A DNA stretch of 64,000 nucleotides from Isoetes taiwanensis (Eukaryota > Streptophyta > Lycopodiopsida > Isoetales > Isoetaceae). The position numbers were made by a program, and so were the translations under genes. Under the pieces are notes generated by a model that ran no database searches, was not told the DNA's origin, and saw only the letters and a program-made list of their open reading frames with translations. The stretch covers positions 1,303,910-1,367,909 of the forward strand of contig JAJEKV010000147.1 of assembly GCA_021234155.1 (NCBI GenBank), in the 5' to 3' direction. Shown piece after piece: positions 1 to 12,275 of this stretch; position 1 is the stretch's first letter; each line of letters starts with the position of its first letter.

Positions 1-1411
<1,411 letters not shown>

Positions 1412-1994
1412 TGTGATCTCGACTTGCTGAAAGCTGAAACAAACAAGATACACATTATCAAAACATGTTGGAGATTGCAAATCAGCAAGCAGATCTCTAA
1501 CTACAACACAGCTGACGACAAAACTCAAAATGCAAATGCAAAAGCGCATTTATAAGGTGAAGAATGCAGATGCAAGGGCGCATGAACAAAATATTGCCGA
1601 AAAGAAAAGTTAACAAGAATACGAAGCAAGGAACGATCCGGTACGTAATAAGAGCAGGCATTTTTGCGACATTTTACCAGATAAAGTCCGGCGAGTACAA
1701 TACCTAAGAAGAACTAAATTATCTGGATCTAATCTAGACAAGGAAAACCAGAACACAGAGATTCGTGCAAAGGAAGAACTCGAACCTCGAAAATAAACCA
1801 GAAGTCGGTGCCTCCGGTATAGAGCCGACGAGATGGGAGGGAAGAAGAAGGGCTCTTCCTTTTCTACTAAGCCCCGGAACACACGGGTCCTTGACGTACC
1901 TGATGGGCCCTTTCTCAGATCTGAGATCTGGCCATCCACGTACCGACGGCAGATCTCGTTCAGCATTCCAGCCCAAAATCTCAGTCGTCCAATA

Positions 1995-2083
1995 CACGTG
2001 CGTCCTTCACAGTAATGGTTGATAACGTGCCTCCCACGACCCGCATTCTTTTACGCTGACGTGGTCATTTTTTACTGACGTGG
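1995..2083 (+). promoter_or_regulatory. G-box and twin TGACGTGG elements
   Basis: A palindromic CACGTG G-box lies at 1995-2000 and two direct copies of TGACGTGG lie at 2057-2064 and 2076-2083, 19 bp apart. ACGT-core boxes are bZIP binding sites in plants. Their position 60-150 bp upstream of the TATA box fits a regulated multicopper oxidase promoter; the responsible factor cannot be read from sequence. Confidence 0.5.
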
Positions 2084-2144
2084 CTTCCACGTATGCAGCT
2101 GTCATGATGATTTCGACAAAGCCAAAAGAGTGTGACATTTTTTG

Positions 2145-2154
2145 TATTTATAAA
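2145..2154 (+). promoter_or_regulatory. TATA box of the multicopper oxidase gene
   Basis: TATTTATAAA lies 26-35 bp upstream of the first ATG of the multicopper oxidase. Transcription would therefore start close to 2175-2185, leaving almost no leader for the ATG at 2180 and making the in-frame ATG at 2195 or 2216 a realistic start. Confidence 0.6.
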
Positions 2155-2179
2155 GGACCTTTGATGCCCCCTATAATCC

Positions 2180-4062
2180 ATGTCTGTCTTCCTCATGGAG
2201 ATCTATTTTAGATTTATGTTGTTCATTGTGTTCTTCCTCTATTGCCTCTCCTTTGCCCGATCACAGTGTGTTATACCAGATCCTTCTCCATCTCTCGAAT
2301 TGTTTGTCGACGAGCTCCCTCGGCTCCCTTCCATTTACCTCTCTCAAAGCTACCCCTTAACCATGGGTGCATACAAAATCACACAAGTAAATTTTTCTTC
2401 CTCTTTTTTGTAATCTCTCTTACTTTCTTTTAATACTGTATCTTTTTTCTCTAATCTTCATGTCGTTCATATATAAAAAGGAAAAAAAGGCATTTCATTA
2501 TCTCTATATTTGGTTTGTGGTCCTCCCCTTACGTTTATTCATATCTAAAAGGTTATATTGTCTTGCAGAAGCTGCATCGTGATCTTCCAAACACAACTTT
2601 ATATGCTTTTGGCACAAGCCAAAGTAGTGCAACATATCCTGGTCCTATTCTAGTTGCAAGAAGAGGAGTTGCAGCAAGAGTCCGCTGGGAAAATCACATT
2701 AAAGATTCTACACATTTTCTTTCTATAGATAGAAGTCTCCACTGGGCAAATCCAAAATATGGTGGAGTGCCAACAGTTACGCATCTCCATGGTGCTGAGG
2801 TGCTAAGCATTTCAGATGGACTACCTGACGCTTGGTTTACGGCAACAGGGGAAACAGGACCCATGTGGCGTACACAAAACTATTATTATCCAAACACACA
2901 ATTTCCGGCAATGCTATGGTATCATGATCATACACTCGGCATTACTAGATTAAATATCTATGCAGGGCTTGTTGGAGCCTATTTGATAACAAGTAATGAA
3001 GAGCAAAATTACAATTTGCCTTCTGGAAAATTCTATCTTCCCCTTGTGCTTCAAGACAAGGTATTTTATGCTAATGGATCTCTAAATTCCCCTATAAGGT
3101 GGTGTCCTGAGTCTTTTGGTGATACTATTGTGGTGAATGGCAAGGTTTCACCCTACATGGTTGTTGAACCAACAAGCTATAGGTTTCGCATCCTAAATGC
3201 AGCAGGTGCAAGATTTTTTACACTTTTCTTCAATTTCAGTGGATTAGCATTTTGGAAGATTGGTAGTGATGGTGGATACCTTAACCAAACTGCAATTCTC
3301 TCGAACATTACACTAGCACCAGCGGAAAGAGTAGATGTGGTGGTTGATTTTACCAACATTCCTAATGGTACTGAAATAATACTCCAAAATAATGCTTCTG
3401 TTCCATTTCCTTTAGGTGATCCACCAGCATCAATGGATGCTATGGTAATGAAATTTCGAGTAGTATCACCAACTAGTACTAGATCTAGTAGTGGATCTAC
3501 AAAAACTTTCAATTTGCCCACAAAATATAGCTCTAGTAGCCGTGTAATGGAAGTCAACGAAGCCACAATAACACGAAGAATGACTTTGATAGAAATTGAA
3601 GATAAAGATGGAAATCCTTCGGAGGTCCTTCTTAACAATAAAACTTGGACAAATCGTACAACAGAAATGCCAAGAAGAGGCAGTACAGAAATATGGGAGT
3701 TGATCAATCTTACTGATGATGCTCATCCAATCCACATCCATTTGGTACAAGTTAGAGCACTTAATCACCAAGGATTCGATGTTGTTGGCTTTCAAAATGG
3801 ATCATGCTCCATTAAACTGGACTATGGCGATTCAGTGAGTTGTTTCACGCAAGAAGCTTTGGATCCAAGTCTCGACCAAATTGGATGGAAGGATGTTATT
3901 GTAGCAATGCCTGGAGAAGTAACAAGATTGTATATCAACTTCATTGGTCAAGATGGATATGGACTACCTTATGACTCCAGGTATAATAATACTTATTTAT
4001 GGCACTGTCACATTGCTGATCATGAGGACAATGACATGATGAGACCATATAAACTTACTTGA
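2180..4062 (+). CDS. LPR1-like multicopper oxidase (secreted ferroxidase type), two exons
   Basis: Exons 2180-2386 and 2569-4062 join in phase 0 (GTAAAT donor, TCTTGCAG acceptor) to give about 566 residues. The product matches the plant LPR1/LPR2 and bacterial bilirubin-oxidase-like family, whose Arabidopsis members are cell-wall ferroxidases in phosphate and iron sensing at root tips. The amino terminus is a hydrophobic signal peptide ending near FARSQC. All copper ligand blocks are present: THLHG (about 140), WYHDHTLG (about 186), HPIHIH (about 455) and HCHIADHEDNDMM (about 548), which supports an active type 1 plus trinuclear centre. Other family blocks are FVDELPRLPS and HRDLPNTTLYAFGTS. 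The first ATG at 2180 is used here, but the TATA position leaves M6 (2195) or M13 (2216) possible; all keep the signal peptide. Substrate is inferred from the family. A decayed piece of a sister copy lies near 13.8 kb. Confidence 0.92.
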
Positions 4063-4439
4063 GAGACTAAATGTGAAGTTAAACAGTGTAAAAGATAATA
4101 TATAGGTGTATGCTTTTCATTGTTACTATTTATTAATATATTAATCATAGGAGAGCCATGGTAACTATCTAAAAGATTTACGTGATAAGTTGAGTTGAAT
4201 TAAATTGATACTTATCGTCCGGAGACCAATTGGCCCATGGGACCCAAACAAGGAATACATAAAGCATATTAATGCTAAGATTAAAAAAACCCCGCCCCAG
4301 AGGGTTTTCACGGGAAAAAACTTTGCAGTAATAGGTATGCTGAGAAATATACAATGATATATGATAATGGTATATTATGATGTGTAACTGAGTGCGGGCA
4401 TCTATGATGTCACGGAGATAAGATCCTAGCGAGCCCACT

Positions 4440-7270
4440 GACATTGTATCCAGCAGTGCATGCAGTTGTTAGTTAGGCAGGATCAACTGAGCATAGCTGG
4501 CGCGAATGTGACTGAATGCCGGACAATGCTGCAGAATGTAGCTTTCATCTTCAATAGCACCATGTTGGCAGCATAGACACGGTCTATTCTCCCATACCTC
4601 TCGGGCCCATCTACCTGTCTCAATTCACAAGTGATGTGCACCTGTGAGAATGGAAGCTATCAATCTGCGTTTTTTCAGTGGCAAATGTGCACAGAGGTAG
4701 TGCTATGGATCACGTACAAGTGTGGGGTTGATCTGGATCTTATAGTGTGTTGTCTTAACATGTTCAAGGGCACCAATATCCCGAAGCTTGCTGAGGAAGC
4801 AAGCATCTAGGTATTGCCACAGCTGATGGTGGTCCTCTTCAGTTTCGACTTGGATGTACCTATGCTCTTGTACATCCCATCTGGGGAACCACTGTGCTCG
4901 CCTCTCCTTCCCACATGTGTTGAGGTGCGACGGGCCCATGGCCACAGTATAAGCCAGGTTGGGGGGACATTCATTGCCCATATATGCCACCTTCTAAAAG
5001 TAAATAATGTGGCGGTCAAGTGCGGCCTGCTGAAGAGGCAAGAAACCGATCTCCTACAAAAGGATCTGATATAGAACAATGGATTTCACCCCGAGCGTCC
5101 AGGCCAAAAAGGCTTTCTGTACCTTCTCCAATTCATTCCACATGGCCAGAGATATGACCAGACCCCAGACTTCGACCCCATATAAAAGAATAGATTCCAC
5201 TAGAACCCTTAACAAGTGGGACAAATGAAGCCAGTCATACAACTCTGCTTTGTAGATATTGTTCTACATTGCATAAAGTGCCTTCCAACTCGCAGCTATC
5301 CCCAATCGAATGGAAGTGTCCCAGTATGTGGTAGTGGGGAATTCTATGCCCAGGTACTTGTAAGTGTGTGCCACCTCCACATTGCCCTTGATAAGTGAAG
5401 GAGTGAAGCCTTGGCTGGCGCGAAGATTAGACAAGCAAGACCTTAGTCTTGGCCAAATTGACCATCATTTTAGTGGCCTGACAGAAGCTATCTAGGGCAT
5501 GTAGGTGTTGCGGCATGGCATCTGGGGTGTGGGCTAAGAGGTCCACATCATCTGCGTATATGAGCTGCCTAATGATCTTGACCACAAGCCGAGCTCTGTC
5601 ACCTCCATGGCAAGCAAGCCACCCCTCCAATTGATCAATGTAGAGGCCAAACAATGTTAGGGAGAGCAGGCATCCGTGGTTGGCCGAAACATGTCTCATA
5701 GAGCCTGTGTACTGCATTTTGCAAGTCTTCAGGGGCTCCCAACTGTCTTGGTCTTTCCCACAACTTTTCTATAGGCACAGTGTCAAAGGCCTTTGCAAAG
5801 TCGACAAAGTAGCAGTAGAGATCCTGGCGCCGGTGTGAATATGTGGTCAATGGTGGAGTATCGGGACCTGAATCCTGCCTATTTGAGCACTTTCATTTAT
5901 GCCTCCTCTGCCCATATCGTGAATTGCTGTTCAAGGATGTTGGCCATTAGCTTTGCAAAGAGTGAACTGGCCATGACTGTCCTGTAATTGGTTGGGTTGT
6001 GTGCCTTGTAGATGGGAACTACTCTGCTAGTGGTCCACTGTTGGGAAAATCCTTCTTGTAATGCCATATTAAATAGTGTGGTCAGGATGGGCACTATTGA
6101 TGGTCCCACCCACACTGAGCAGCTCTGCCTGCATACCATCCAAGTCTGTCACCTTGCCATTGGTGAAACGCTGTAGGCCCTGAGTGACAGTTGTCTCTGT
6201 AATTTCCAAGGCCGGGCGGCCCCTTTGGGGGGTACCTCTATCTGGACCCCAAAAGGATCATAGAGCTGGTGCAAGTATTGCACTCATTGATCTGGACTGA
6301 TATTTTTTGCACGCTGCAGAGGCTTGCTTAGCACCTTTCTCCAAAATGTTACGGGGGTGAAACATTTCCTTTTAATGCTTTCCAATGTATCTGGCTTTCC
6401 TTCCTTTCACAAAGCTGATCATGACGGGGTGCAGGGCGGGGTCAGTGACCTGTCGAAGCCAGCGCTTGAAGTCTCTACATTCAGCATCAAACCACTGGTT
6501 ATGGGGGGATATTGTAGATCTAGAATCTTCCGGGGCAGCTTCTACCAAAGCATCTCTCCGCAGAAGTCATAAGCATTGTGACCAACTGGTCAGTCTGTTG
6601 TTATAGCGTGGGGAGATGTAGAATTTCCGCTAGACTAGATACTAGCATCTGGGCATAAGTCACCGCACGGTCGTAATCCAGCCGCAGCTGAGGCAAGCGA
6701 GGAAGGGGAGGGAATCACATGTGGCCCATGCAGACTGCCAATGTACTTGATGGAAAAGTGGCCGGTGATCCGAATCAATCTCTTCATCTCTATTATTTCT
6801 GCCTACTTGGAGCTGGGTGATGAGATGCAGATCTTGTTCAGCCACCAGTACATAATCCATAACACTGGCACCACCTCCCTGGTTTTCCTGTCTGCAGGTG
6901 TAGCCAGCAGATAAGGGCCAGTGCGCCAAACCATTGCATATGACTAAATCAAAGATGATGCACATATAAAGCAATTGCTGGCCATATCGCATGACCTGAT
7001 GGGGCCGTCGGCTGGTTCGTGGTCAAGCAGTCTCTGCAGGGCAGAGCTGCAGGACGTCTTCTGGCAATGGATCAAACTTCGTGAGCTGTTATATTCCCGT
7101 GCATGTATTGAAGTCTCCTAGCAGCACAAAACTCTCCCCATCTGATGTACAGCTATATGTCATCATATAGATCAATATACGGATCCATCCTATCCACATT
7201 TGTGTTGTAGCGATAGAAGTTAGACTCTGTGTGTGGAAAGTAGCATGATGCAAGAAAGAACTGTCACCAC
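4440..7270 (-). pseudogene. LINE ORF2: endonuclease rest, reverse transcriptase, zinc-binding tail (broken)
   Basis: Consecutive pieces in different frames keep the ORF2 order. SFVLLGDFN near 7130 is the endonuclease core. DYVL and SDHRPL (6660-6992) are its last motifs, with the catalytic Asp-His. FNMALQEGF and YRTVMASSLFAKLMANILE (5897-6139) are the fingers. FVDFAKAFDTVP (5635-5850) and LIYADDVDLLAHT (5427-5717) are RT motifs A and C, with the YADD active site kept. VESILLYGVEVWG (5054-5242) is the thumb region. INPTLVRDP and a Cys/His zinc-binding stretch (4440-4990) close the protein. Several frameshifts and stops rule out function. Confidence 0.85.
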
Positions 7271-7781
7271 TGTGACGACCATACGGATATTTGTATCATA
7301 TGAACATTGTACTTGCATGTACAAAAGATGGTCGGCATATAAAAGGGTAGTTGCATAGGACAGGAATTGAACTTGTAATCTTCAAATTGAAAGTCACCTA
7401 CCTTTGCCAAGTGCGCTACCCATATTTGTTAAAGACATTCCCTCACATCTTTCTCATATGTGGGGCTATTTCCAGGAGGTTCTAGAATATTTTAAGACCT
7501 ACGCATGCGCGACGCTTGGCGTTATCTCATCCAATGAAGTTGGGCGATCTTGACCGTTGTTCTAGATATATAAGGAGACACCTCCTCCGTTTCGAACCAT
7601 TCCGATTCAATGCCAGTCTTGAGTCTTTTAAGCATCTGTCTCGTGTTCCTGCTTGCCTTCGGGCCATTATACTCTTGATTCTTGTTCATATATTAGATTC
7701 TTCGCCGATCTTGACGTATTTCCTCCGTATTTCTTGCATATTTTCGAAGTATTTTCCTTGTTTTCACGTAGGTTCATGACA
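7271..7781 (+). repeat. 5' LTR of the nested Ty3 element
   Basis: Direct repeat partner of 9823-10308, same TG...CA ends. The U3/R region holds a TATATAAGGAGACACCTCC promoter-like block near 7567 that is also conserved in the partner. Confidence 0.88.
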
Positions 7782-7954
7782 GTTTGAACCGGAATCCCTT
7801 ATCAGTTCTTGCATGTTCTGATCCTATCCATATTGGGTGGTTCTTGTCTCTATGGAGGAGGTTTCATCCTTATTACAGTAGGTCCAGCAACTTGTTCAAG
7901 TATGCCAGTAGCTGCAGTTGGATAACAGGGAGCTCCGGGAATGGGTAGCTTCTT

Positions 7955-8463
7955 ATGAGTCAGCCTGGGAGGGGGTCATTGGAGCCTAAGATTAGTCTGC
8001 CAGAAAAAATAGATGGTGCTAGATCCAAGCTTCTAGGTCTTTTGAATCAGATTCATGCTCATTATTCGGTTCCACCCTCACAGGTACCCTACAGATCGGG
8101 AACAGGTCGAATTAGTTGGCTCTCTTCTTTCTGGGTCCCCTACTGGAGAAAGGGGCTCCCAAGTTGCAAAATTTTGTTGCGTTTACTGCTACACTTGAGG
8201 CTTGTTTTGGAGACATCAGTCGGCAACACACAGTAGTAACCAAGCTTGGCAACCTCAGGCAAGGTTCTCATCCGGTTTCAGTTTATGCTTTCGAGTTCCA
8301 ACAGATTGTCATCGGCACAGTCTGGGAAGATGCGGCTCTTCAGGACTGTTTTCGAAGAGGGCTCCGCGAGGATATAAAGGATATGTTGCTGATTATGGAG
8401 GATCCCAGAACTTTGGACGAAGCTATAAAGTTTGTTGTTCATTGTGATAACCGTCTTTTTTAG
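7955..8463 (+). pseudogene. Ty3 gag fragment
   Basis: Two overlapping frames cover a retrotransposon gag: KISLPEKIDGARSKLLGLLN (7955-8236), then the capsid-like stretch LEACFGDISRQHTVVTKLGN and QGSHPVSVYAFEFQQI (8116-8463). A frame change is needed between them, and no zinc knuckle or protease follows, so it is a remnant. Confidence 0.7.
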
Positions 8464-8589
8464 CGTAGCCAAGAAAGACGAAATCAACATGTTTCCCTAC
8501 TTCCATAAGCTCCAGTGATCACAACAATTTTTGCACTGCCCACGTCCCCTGACTTAGTTGGCCCATTGCTTATACACATTGATGGTGTG

Positions 8590-9159
8590 GTTCGAGGACC
8601 CCTGTCTACAGCTGAGAAGTTCCAGACTGTTGAGATCAACTATCCTATTTATGATAAGGAACTTTTGGCTATTGTTGACTGTTTTTAGGCATGGCGATGA
8701 TTTCTTGAAGGTTCTCCGCATAAGGTGACTGTGTATACGAACCATCGCAACCTAGAATATTTTCAATCTGCTCGAGTTCTTAATCGTCGTCAGACTCAAT
8801 GGCATACACAGGTGCTATCCTTCTTTGTTTTCGTCATCAAATTTTGGCCTGGCACGCTTCAAGGAAAACCAGATGCTCTTTCTCGTAGATCTTATTTCGA
8901 ACCTAAGGGGGAGCGGGGGGAGCCAGTATTTGATCAACAATCACAGGTTATTTTAGGACTTGGTCATTTCCAACTTATGGCCGTCACTTTGTTCGAGAGA
9001 CCTCATGATATATCATTGTTGGAGTCTGTTCGAGCATCTCTTCTTTCTGATCCGTTGGCACATGATGTAATCCCACACCTTGGCTCTGCATCATCTTCTA
9101 AGGAAATGCGATCGGACTATGATCATTTTAAGGTTCGAGATAAACTCCGTTCTCTCTAA
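8590..9159 (+). pseudogene. Ty3 RNase H remnant and linker to integrase
   Basis: YPIYDKELLAIVDCF (about 8640) followed by VTVYTNHRNLEYFQSARVLN and RRQTQWHTQVLSF, PGTLQGKPDALSRRS is the classic RNase H and tether of Ty3 Pol. Two stops break the first part. The integrase core that should follow is deleted. Confidence 0.85.
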
Positions 9160-9214
9160 ACTATGGTCAGCATCCTCGTTAGTTTCTTAATGACGTTGGT
9201 AGTGACTGTCAATC

Positions 9215-9765
9215 CTAGTGCCGAGTCACGACTTGACAAATTCCAAGCTCTTCAATCAGATCTGCAGCATCATCTTCACGGAGCACAGAAACGATATCGG
9301 CGTAAAGTCGATTTGCATCGGCATGAAGCTCCTAAATTTCACGTTGGTGATCTTGTCTGGCTTCTTTGTAGGAACCTCCCTACCTCACGTCCCTGCAACA
9401 AGCTTGACTATCGTCGCCTTGGTCCTTACGGGATCACGACTCAGATCAGCAATGTGGTATTCTGGCTCGAGCTCTCTCCAACTGTTTGACTCCATTCATT
9501 ATTTCATGTTTCTCTATTAGAGCCCTATACAGTTAATACTTTCCTGGATCACGTTCCTCCACCGCCACACCAGTAGAAATTGATGATCATGAGGAGTTTC
9601 AGGTTTGAGAGATTCTAGACTCCAAGTTTCTTCGTCGACGACTGTATTACTTTGTCGATTGAAAAGGTTACTCACTAAGTCATAGAACTTGGGAGCCTGC
9701 CGAGAATCTGATTAATGCTCCTGATAAACTTGCGGAGTTTCGCCGACGTTACCCGGACATGCCAA
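9215..9765 (+). pseudogene. Ty3 integrase C-terminus and chromodomain
   Basis: AQKRYRRKVDLHRHEAPKFH and VGDLVWLL (9290-9370) is the integrase C-terminal SH3-like part. After frame breaks, 9600-9765 reads SKFLRRRLYYFVD, stop, KGYSLSHRTWEPAENLINA: a chromodomain with the aromatic-cage type W-K-GY and TWEP signature, its W replaced by a stop. Chromodomains guide such elements to heterochromatin marks. Confidence 0.85.
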
Positions 9766-9808
9766 GTTTGAGGACTCCGACCCTAGCTTCGAGGACTCGT
9801 CGCCATCA

Positions 9809-9822
9809 TAGGAGGGGGATGG
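9809..9822 (+). other. Polypurine tract of the nested Ty3 element
   Basis: Purine-rich run TAGGAGGGGGATGG directly abuts the TGTGATG start of the right LTR, as expected for the plus-strand primer of an LTR element. Confidence 0.75.
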
Positions 9823-10308
9823 TGTGATGACCATATGAATATTTGTAACGTATGAACATTATACTCGTATGTACAAAAGATGGTCATCATACGGATGCAA
9901 AAGGGTAGTTGCACAAAACAGGGTTTGAATTTGCAACTTTCTAGTTGCAAGTCATACACCTTTGCCAAGTGTGCTACACATAGTTGTTGAAGACATTCCC
10001 TCACATCTTTCTCATATGCGAGGCTGTTTCCATGAGGTTCTAGAATATTCTAGAACGTACATGCATGCACGACACTTGGCGTGATCTCATCCATTGTAGT
10101 GGTGTGATCCTGACCGTTGGCTTAGATATATAAGGAGGCACCTCCTTCTTGTTGAACCATTCCGGTTCAATGCCAATCTTGAGCCTTCTAGGCATCTGTC
10201 TCGTGTTCCTGCTTGTCTTTCGTCGATCTTGGCATATTTTGCATATTTCCTTCATATTTCTTACGTATTTTCTAAGTGTTTCCTTTGTCTTCGCGTAGTT
10301 TCATGACA
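9823..10308 (+). repeat. 3' LTR of the nested Ty3 element
   Basis: Partner of 7271-7781 with scattered substitutions and small indels. Followed by ATCAC, the presumed target duplication, then by the interrupted LINE endonuclease. Confidence 0.88.
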
Positions 10309-10313
10309 ATCAC

Positions 10314-10594
10314 TATGGTTCTGCACTCAGATCCAAAGGTAGCAGTTGTGTATGTCTGTCTTCTGCAACAAAACTGATGGTGCCAAGTTTGTGCGGCAGT
10401 GACAGGAGACACTTCCATGTCCCCCATTTGCCCGTGCAGTCATTAAACAATGAGTAGTGCTGATATCCTGGTAAGTCTGATATCTGGTACCCACTATATT
10501 CCCAAGTTTCCATAGGGAATATGAGATCCATGTCTGTCGCGATGGAGTTGAGACTATCTCCCTTCTACCAAAGGAAACCCCTGCAACATTGTCC
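10314..10594 (-). pseudogene. LINE ORF2: start of the APE-type endonuclease
   Basis: The open stretch 10313-10531 reads DLIFPMETWEYSGYQISDLP followed by GYQHYSLFN and GKWGTWKCLLSLP, matching the start of L1-type endonuclease domains (QETW catalytic Glu region, L-x-GY, WGG-x-A). It runs directly into the target site of the Ty3 element; the next endonuclease block (VLLGDFN) is on the other side of that insertion near 7130, so the two pieces are one interrupted domain. Confidence 0.65.
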
Positions 10595-12139
10595 CTATTT
10601 AATGACCGGGTTAGTCGCGTCAGCAAGGAAGGCAGCATCAACGCGTTGTGCAGGAGCAGAATGAGTAGCGGAAGGAGCAGCGGAAGGAGCAACAGCAAAA
10701 ACAGCAGCAGCCTGAGGGATGACAATATGTGCAGTGGGTGAAGTAATAGAAGCGGTAGGCGCATGCTGAGCAGAAGTGGCCGCAGTAGGAGCAGTAGTCT
10801 CAACATCCACTGCAGCATTGGGTGTAGCAGCAGCTCTGGGAGCCCAAGTAGCAGATGTGGCAGCAGCATCCCGAGGGGCTTTAGCAGCTCTGTGCATCGC
10901 CTCCCCAACGCCAGTGTTGAGCAGCCTAAATACTCGTGCTTTGCCTTGGACAAGGGCCGCTATGCCTCCGGCACGATTAGTGGTCCGAGCCAACTCCCTT
11001 AGATTGTTCCCATCAACATACATTGAGGTGCCCTTCGGTTTCACCCCATGGCATAGGATGTCATCTCTTATCAGTGCATCAAAAATTGTGAATTTGACAA
11101 TGTGTGGGTGGTCTGGGTGTCTAACACCATGGCGGCTAGCCTGAGCAATGTGTATGGGGGCATGAAACCTCATGTGTGACAGGACCACTATGTGTAGATG
11201 CTCCATGAGGTGTTCCCCCTCCACTTCAGGGAGGCCTCAAACTACCACATTATGTCTCCTACGCTACGACTCTGCTCTTGTTGCTGACTGAGCAGCGCGG
11301 CAATGTTCCATGTCTCAGCATCTATTGTTGGTTGCCTGTTGGGGGCTACTTGCTGACTGTGCGGAGCCTCTGATTGTCGTCGGGGATGCCAACTCTGCTT
11401 CCTTGGCCAAGAAGCTTTCCTGCACATTGTTGAGCTTACCTTGGAGGGCCTGGAGATGTTCATGCTATATCTTGCTGGCTGCCTACAAGGTCTTTTGGAC
11501 CATGGCTGCCCTTTCTTATGCCTTTGTATGGAGTAGAGATAGATTTGTCCAGGTCTCCTGCTCGAACTATTCTTTGCCTCGAGCTAGGGTTTCTAGGGTG
11601 ATATGGAGATCTGCAAGTCGTGCTCTATCTTGTTGCCTTTCCATGTGTGCTAGGCGAAGGCCATCCTCAAGCTATTGGATGTGTGTCTCCATGCCAGAAA
11701 CACATTGCTTTTCTGTGTTGAGTTGCTTCTTGAGCAGTCTGGACGCGAAGGTCTGCACTTCTTTTGTCAAAGATGCAATTCGAGTTGTGCTGCCTTCTAC
11801 CATGGCTTGAATCTTCTTCCAATGTTCATTAGGTGTCTGCTCCGATGTAGCTGGTGAGGATGGATTCACGCTCGGTGCTATATGGGTGTACCTGCCATGT
11901 ATCTGACGAGCCATGCTTGTTGCACGTGTTTTTGCTCTCGCCTTCTTTTTCATGATATATCTGTCAATCTTGCCAATGTCATCTTGTCTCTGGATGGGGA
12001 TTATGTCGACGTACTCTCTTAGGATAAGTCTCCATGCCATGTCTTCCCGTGGTGGGGAGAACTGCATGTCTTGCTCATCGACATGCATGTCGATGGGGTA
12101 GGTTGAGGGGATGCAAGTCTCCTCTGGTTCTTCTATCAC
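10595..12139 (-). pseudogene. LINE ORF1: coiled coil, RRM and C-terminal domain (broken)
   Basis: The RNA-binding ORF1 protein of the LINE, which would coat the element RNA as a trimer. The first ORF (11672-12139) ends in heptad-like coiled coil (ASLTKEVQTFASRLLKKQ). Several frame breaks and stops follow. Near 11240 an RRM start is legible as RRRHNVVV, stop, GLPEVEGE, close to the L1 ORF1 signature; the stop is TGA, possibly from CGA by methyl-CpG decay. The open piece 10595-11224 then has the L1-type C-terminal domain (HIVKFTIFDALIRDDILCHG, then KPKGTSMYVDG). It ends in an Ala/Thr/Pro-rich tail of about 90 residues that L1 ORF1 usually lacks. Identification rests on the RRM and C-terminal pattern. 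Confidence 0.7.
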
Positions 12140-12184
12140 TAAGGATGGCTAAGGGACTATGGAAGGATCAACTAGATCAAAAAG

Positions 12185-12275
12185 ATGGCTTTCAAATATA
12201 AACGATGCCCGCCCTTAGTGGTTGGCATGGGGGGAAGGGGGGTTCAATCCTGTGAAGGGGAGGTTCGATTCTGGC
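12185..12275 (+). other. tRNA-like (SINE-type) promoter boxes
   Basis: CTTAGTGGTTGGCATGGGG near 12213 resembles a pol III A box/D loop, and GGTTCAATCC (12241) and GGTTCGATTC (12267) resemble B boxes. Spacing is shorter than in a tRNA and no acceptor stem is evident. It adjoins the 5' end of the LINE, so it may be a SINE scrap or chance. Confidence 0.25.

Larger units (their letters stand above)
1412..2179. promoter_or_regulatory. Divergent intergenic promoter region
   Basis: This segment separates two genes transcribed away from each other, adenosylhomocysteinase to the left and the multicopper oxidase to the right. It must hold both promoters and the leader of the left gene. Short ORFs here are not convincing genes. 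The right-hand half is rich in ACGT-core boxes and ends in a clear TATA box. Confidence 0.7.
7271..10308 (+). mobile_element. Deleted Ty3 chromovirus nested in the LINE
   Basis: Two direct LTRs, 7271-7781 and 9823-10308, start TGTGA and end TTCATGACA. They flank only about 2 kb of internal sequence. Five bases before the left LTR are ACCAC and five after the right LTR are ATCAC, a probable target duplication with one change. The interior keeps gag, RNase H, the integrase C-terminus and a chromodomain but has lost protease, most of the reverse transcriptase and the integrase core. The LTRs differ at many positions, so the insertion is old. Confidence 0.88.
4180..12200 (-). mobile_element. L1-like LINE with ORF1 and ORF2, decayed and interrupted
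   Basis: Reading from 12200 leftwards the element has an ORF1 (10595-12139), then an ORF2 whose endonuclease begins at about 10590, is cut at 10313 by a Ty3 insertion, resumes at 7270, and continues through reverse transcriptase to a 3' untranslated tail near 4200. Without the insertion it is about 5 kb. Both ORFs carry stops and frameshifts, so the copy is dead. The 3' tail around 4215-4330 (conserved GGTCTCC and GGGCGGGGTTTTTT blocks on the minus strand) recurs in the LINE fragment at 20758-21485. Both outer ends are approximate and I could not find a target duplication. Confidence 0.85.

Noticed and set aside
3177-3707. 176-codon minus-strand ORF inside the multicopper oxidase
   Set aside because: Antisense to a conserved coding exon; no motif.
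10763-11144. Plus-strand Ser/Ala-rich ORFs
   Set aside because: Antisense to the low-complexity tail of LINE ORF1.
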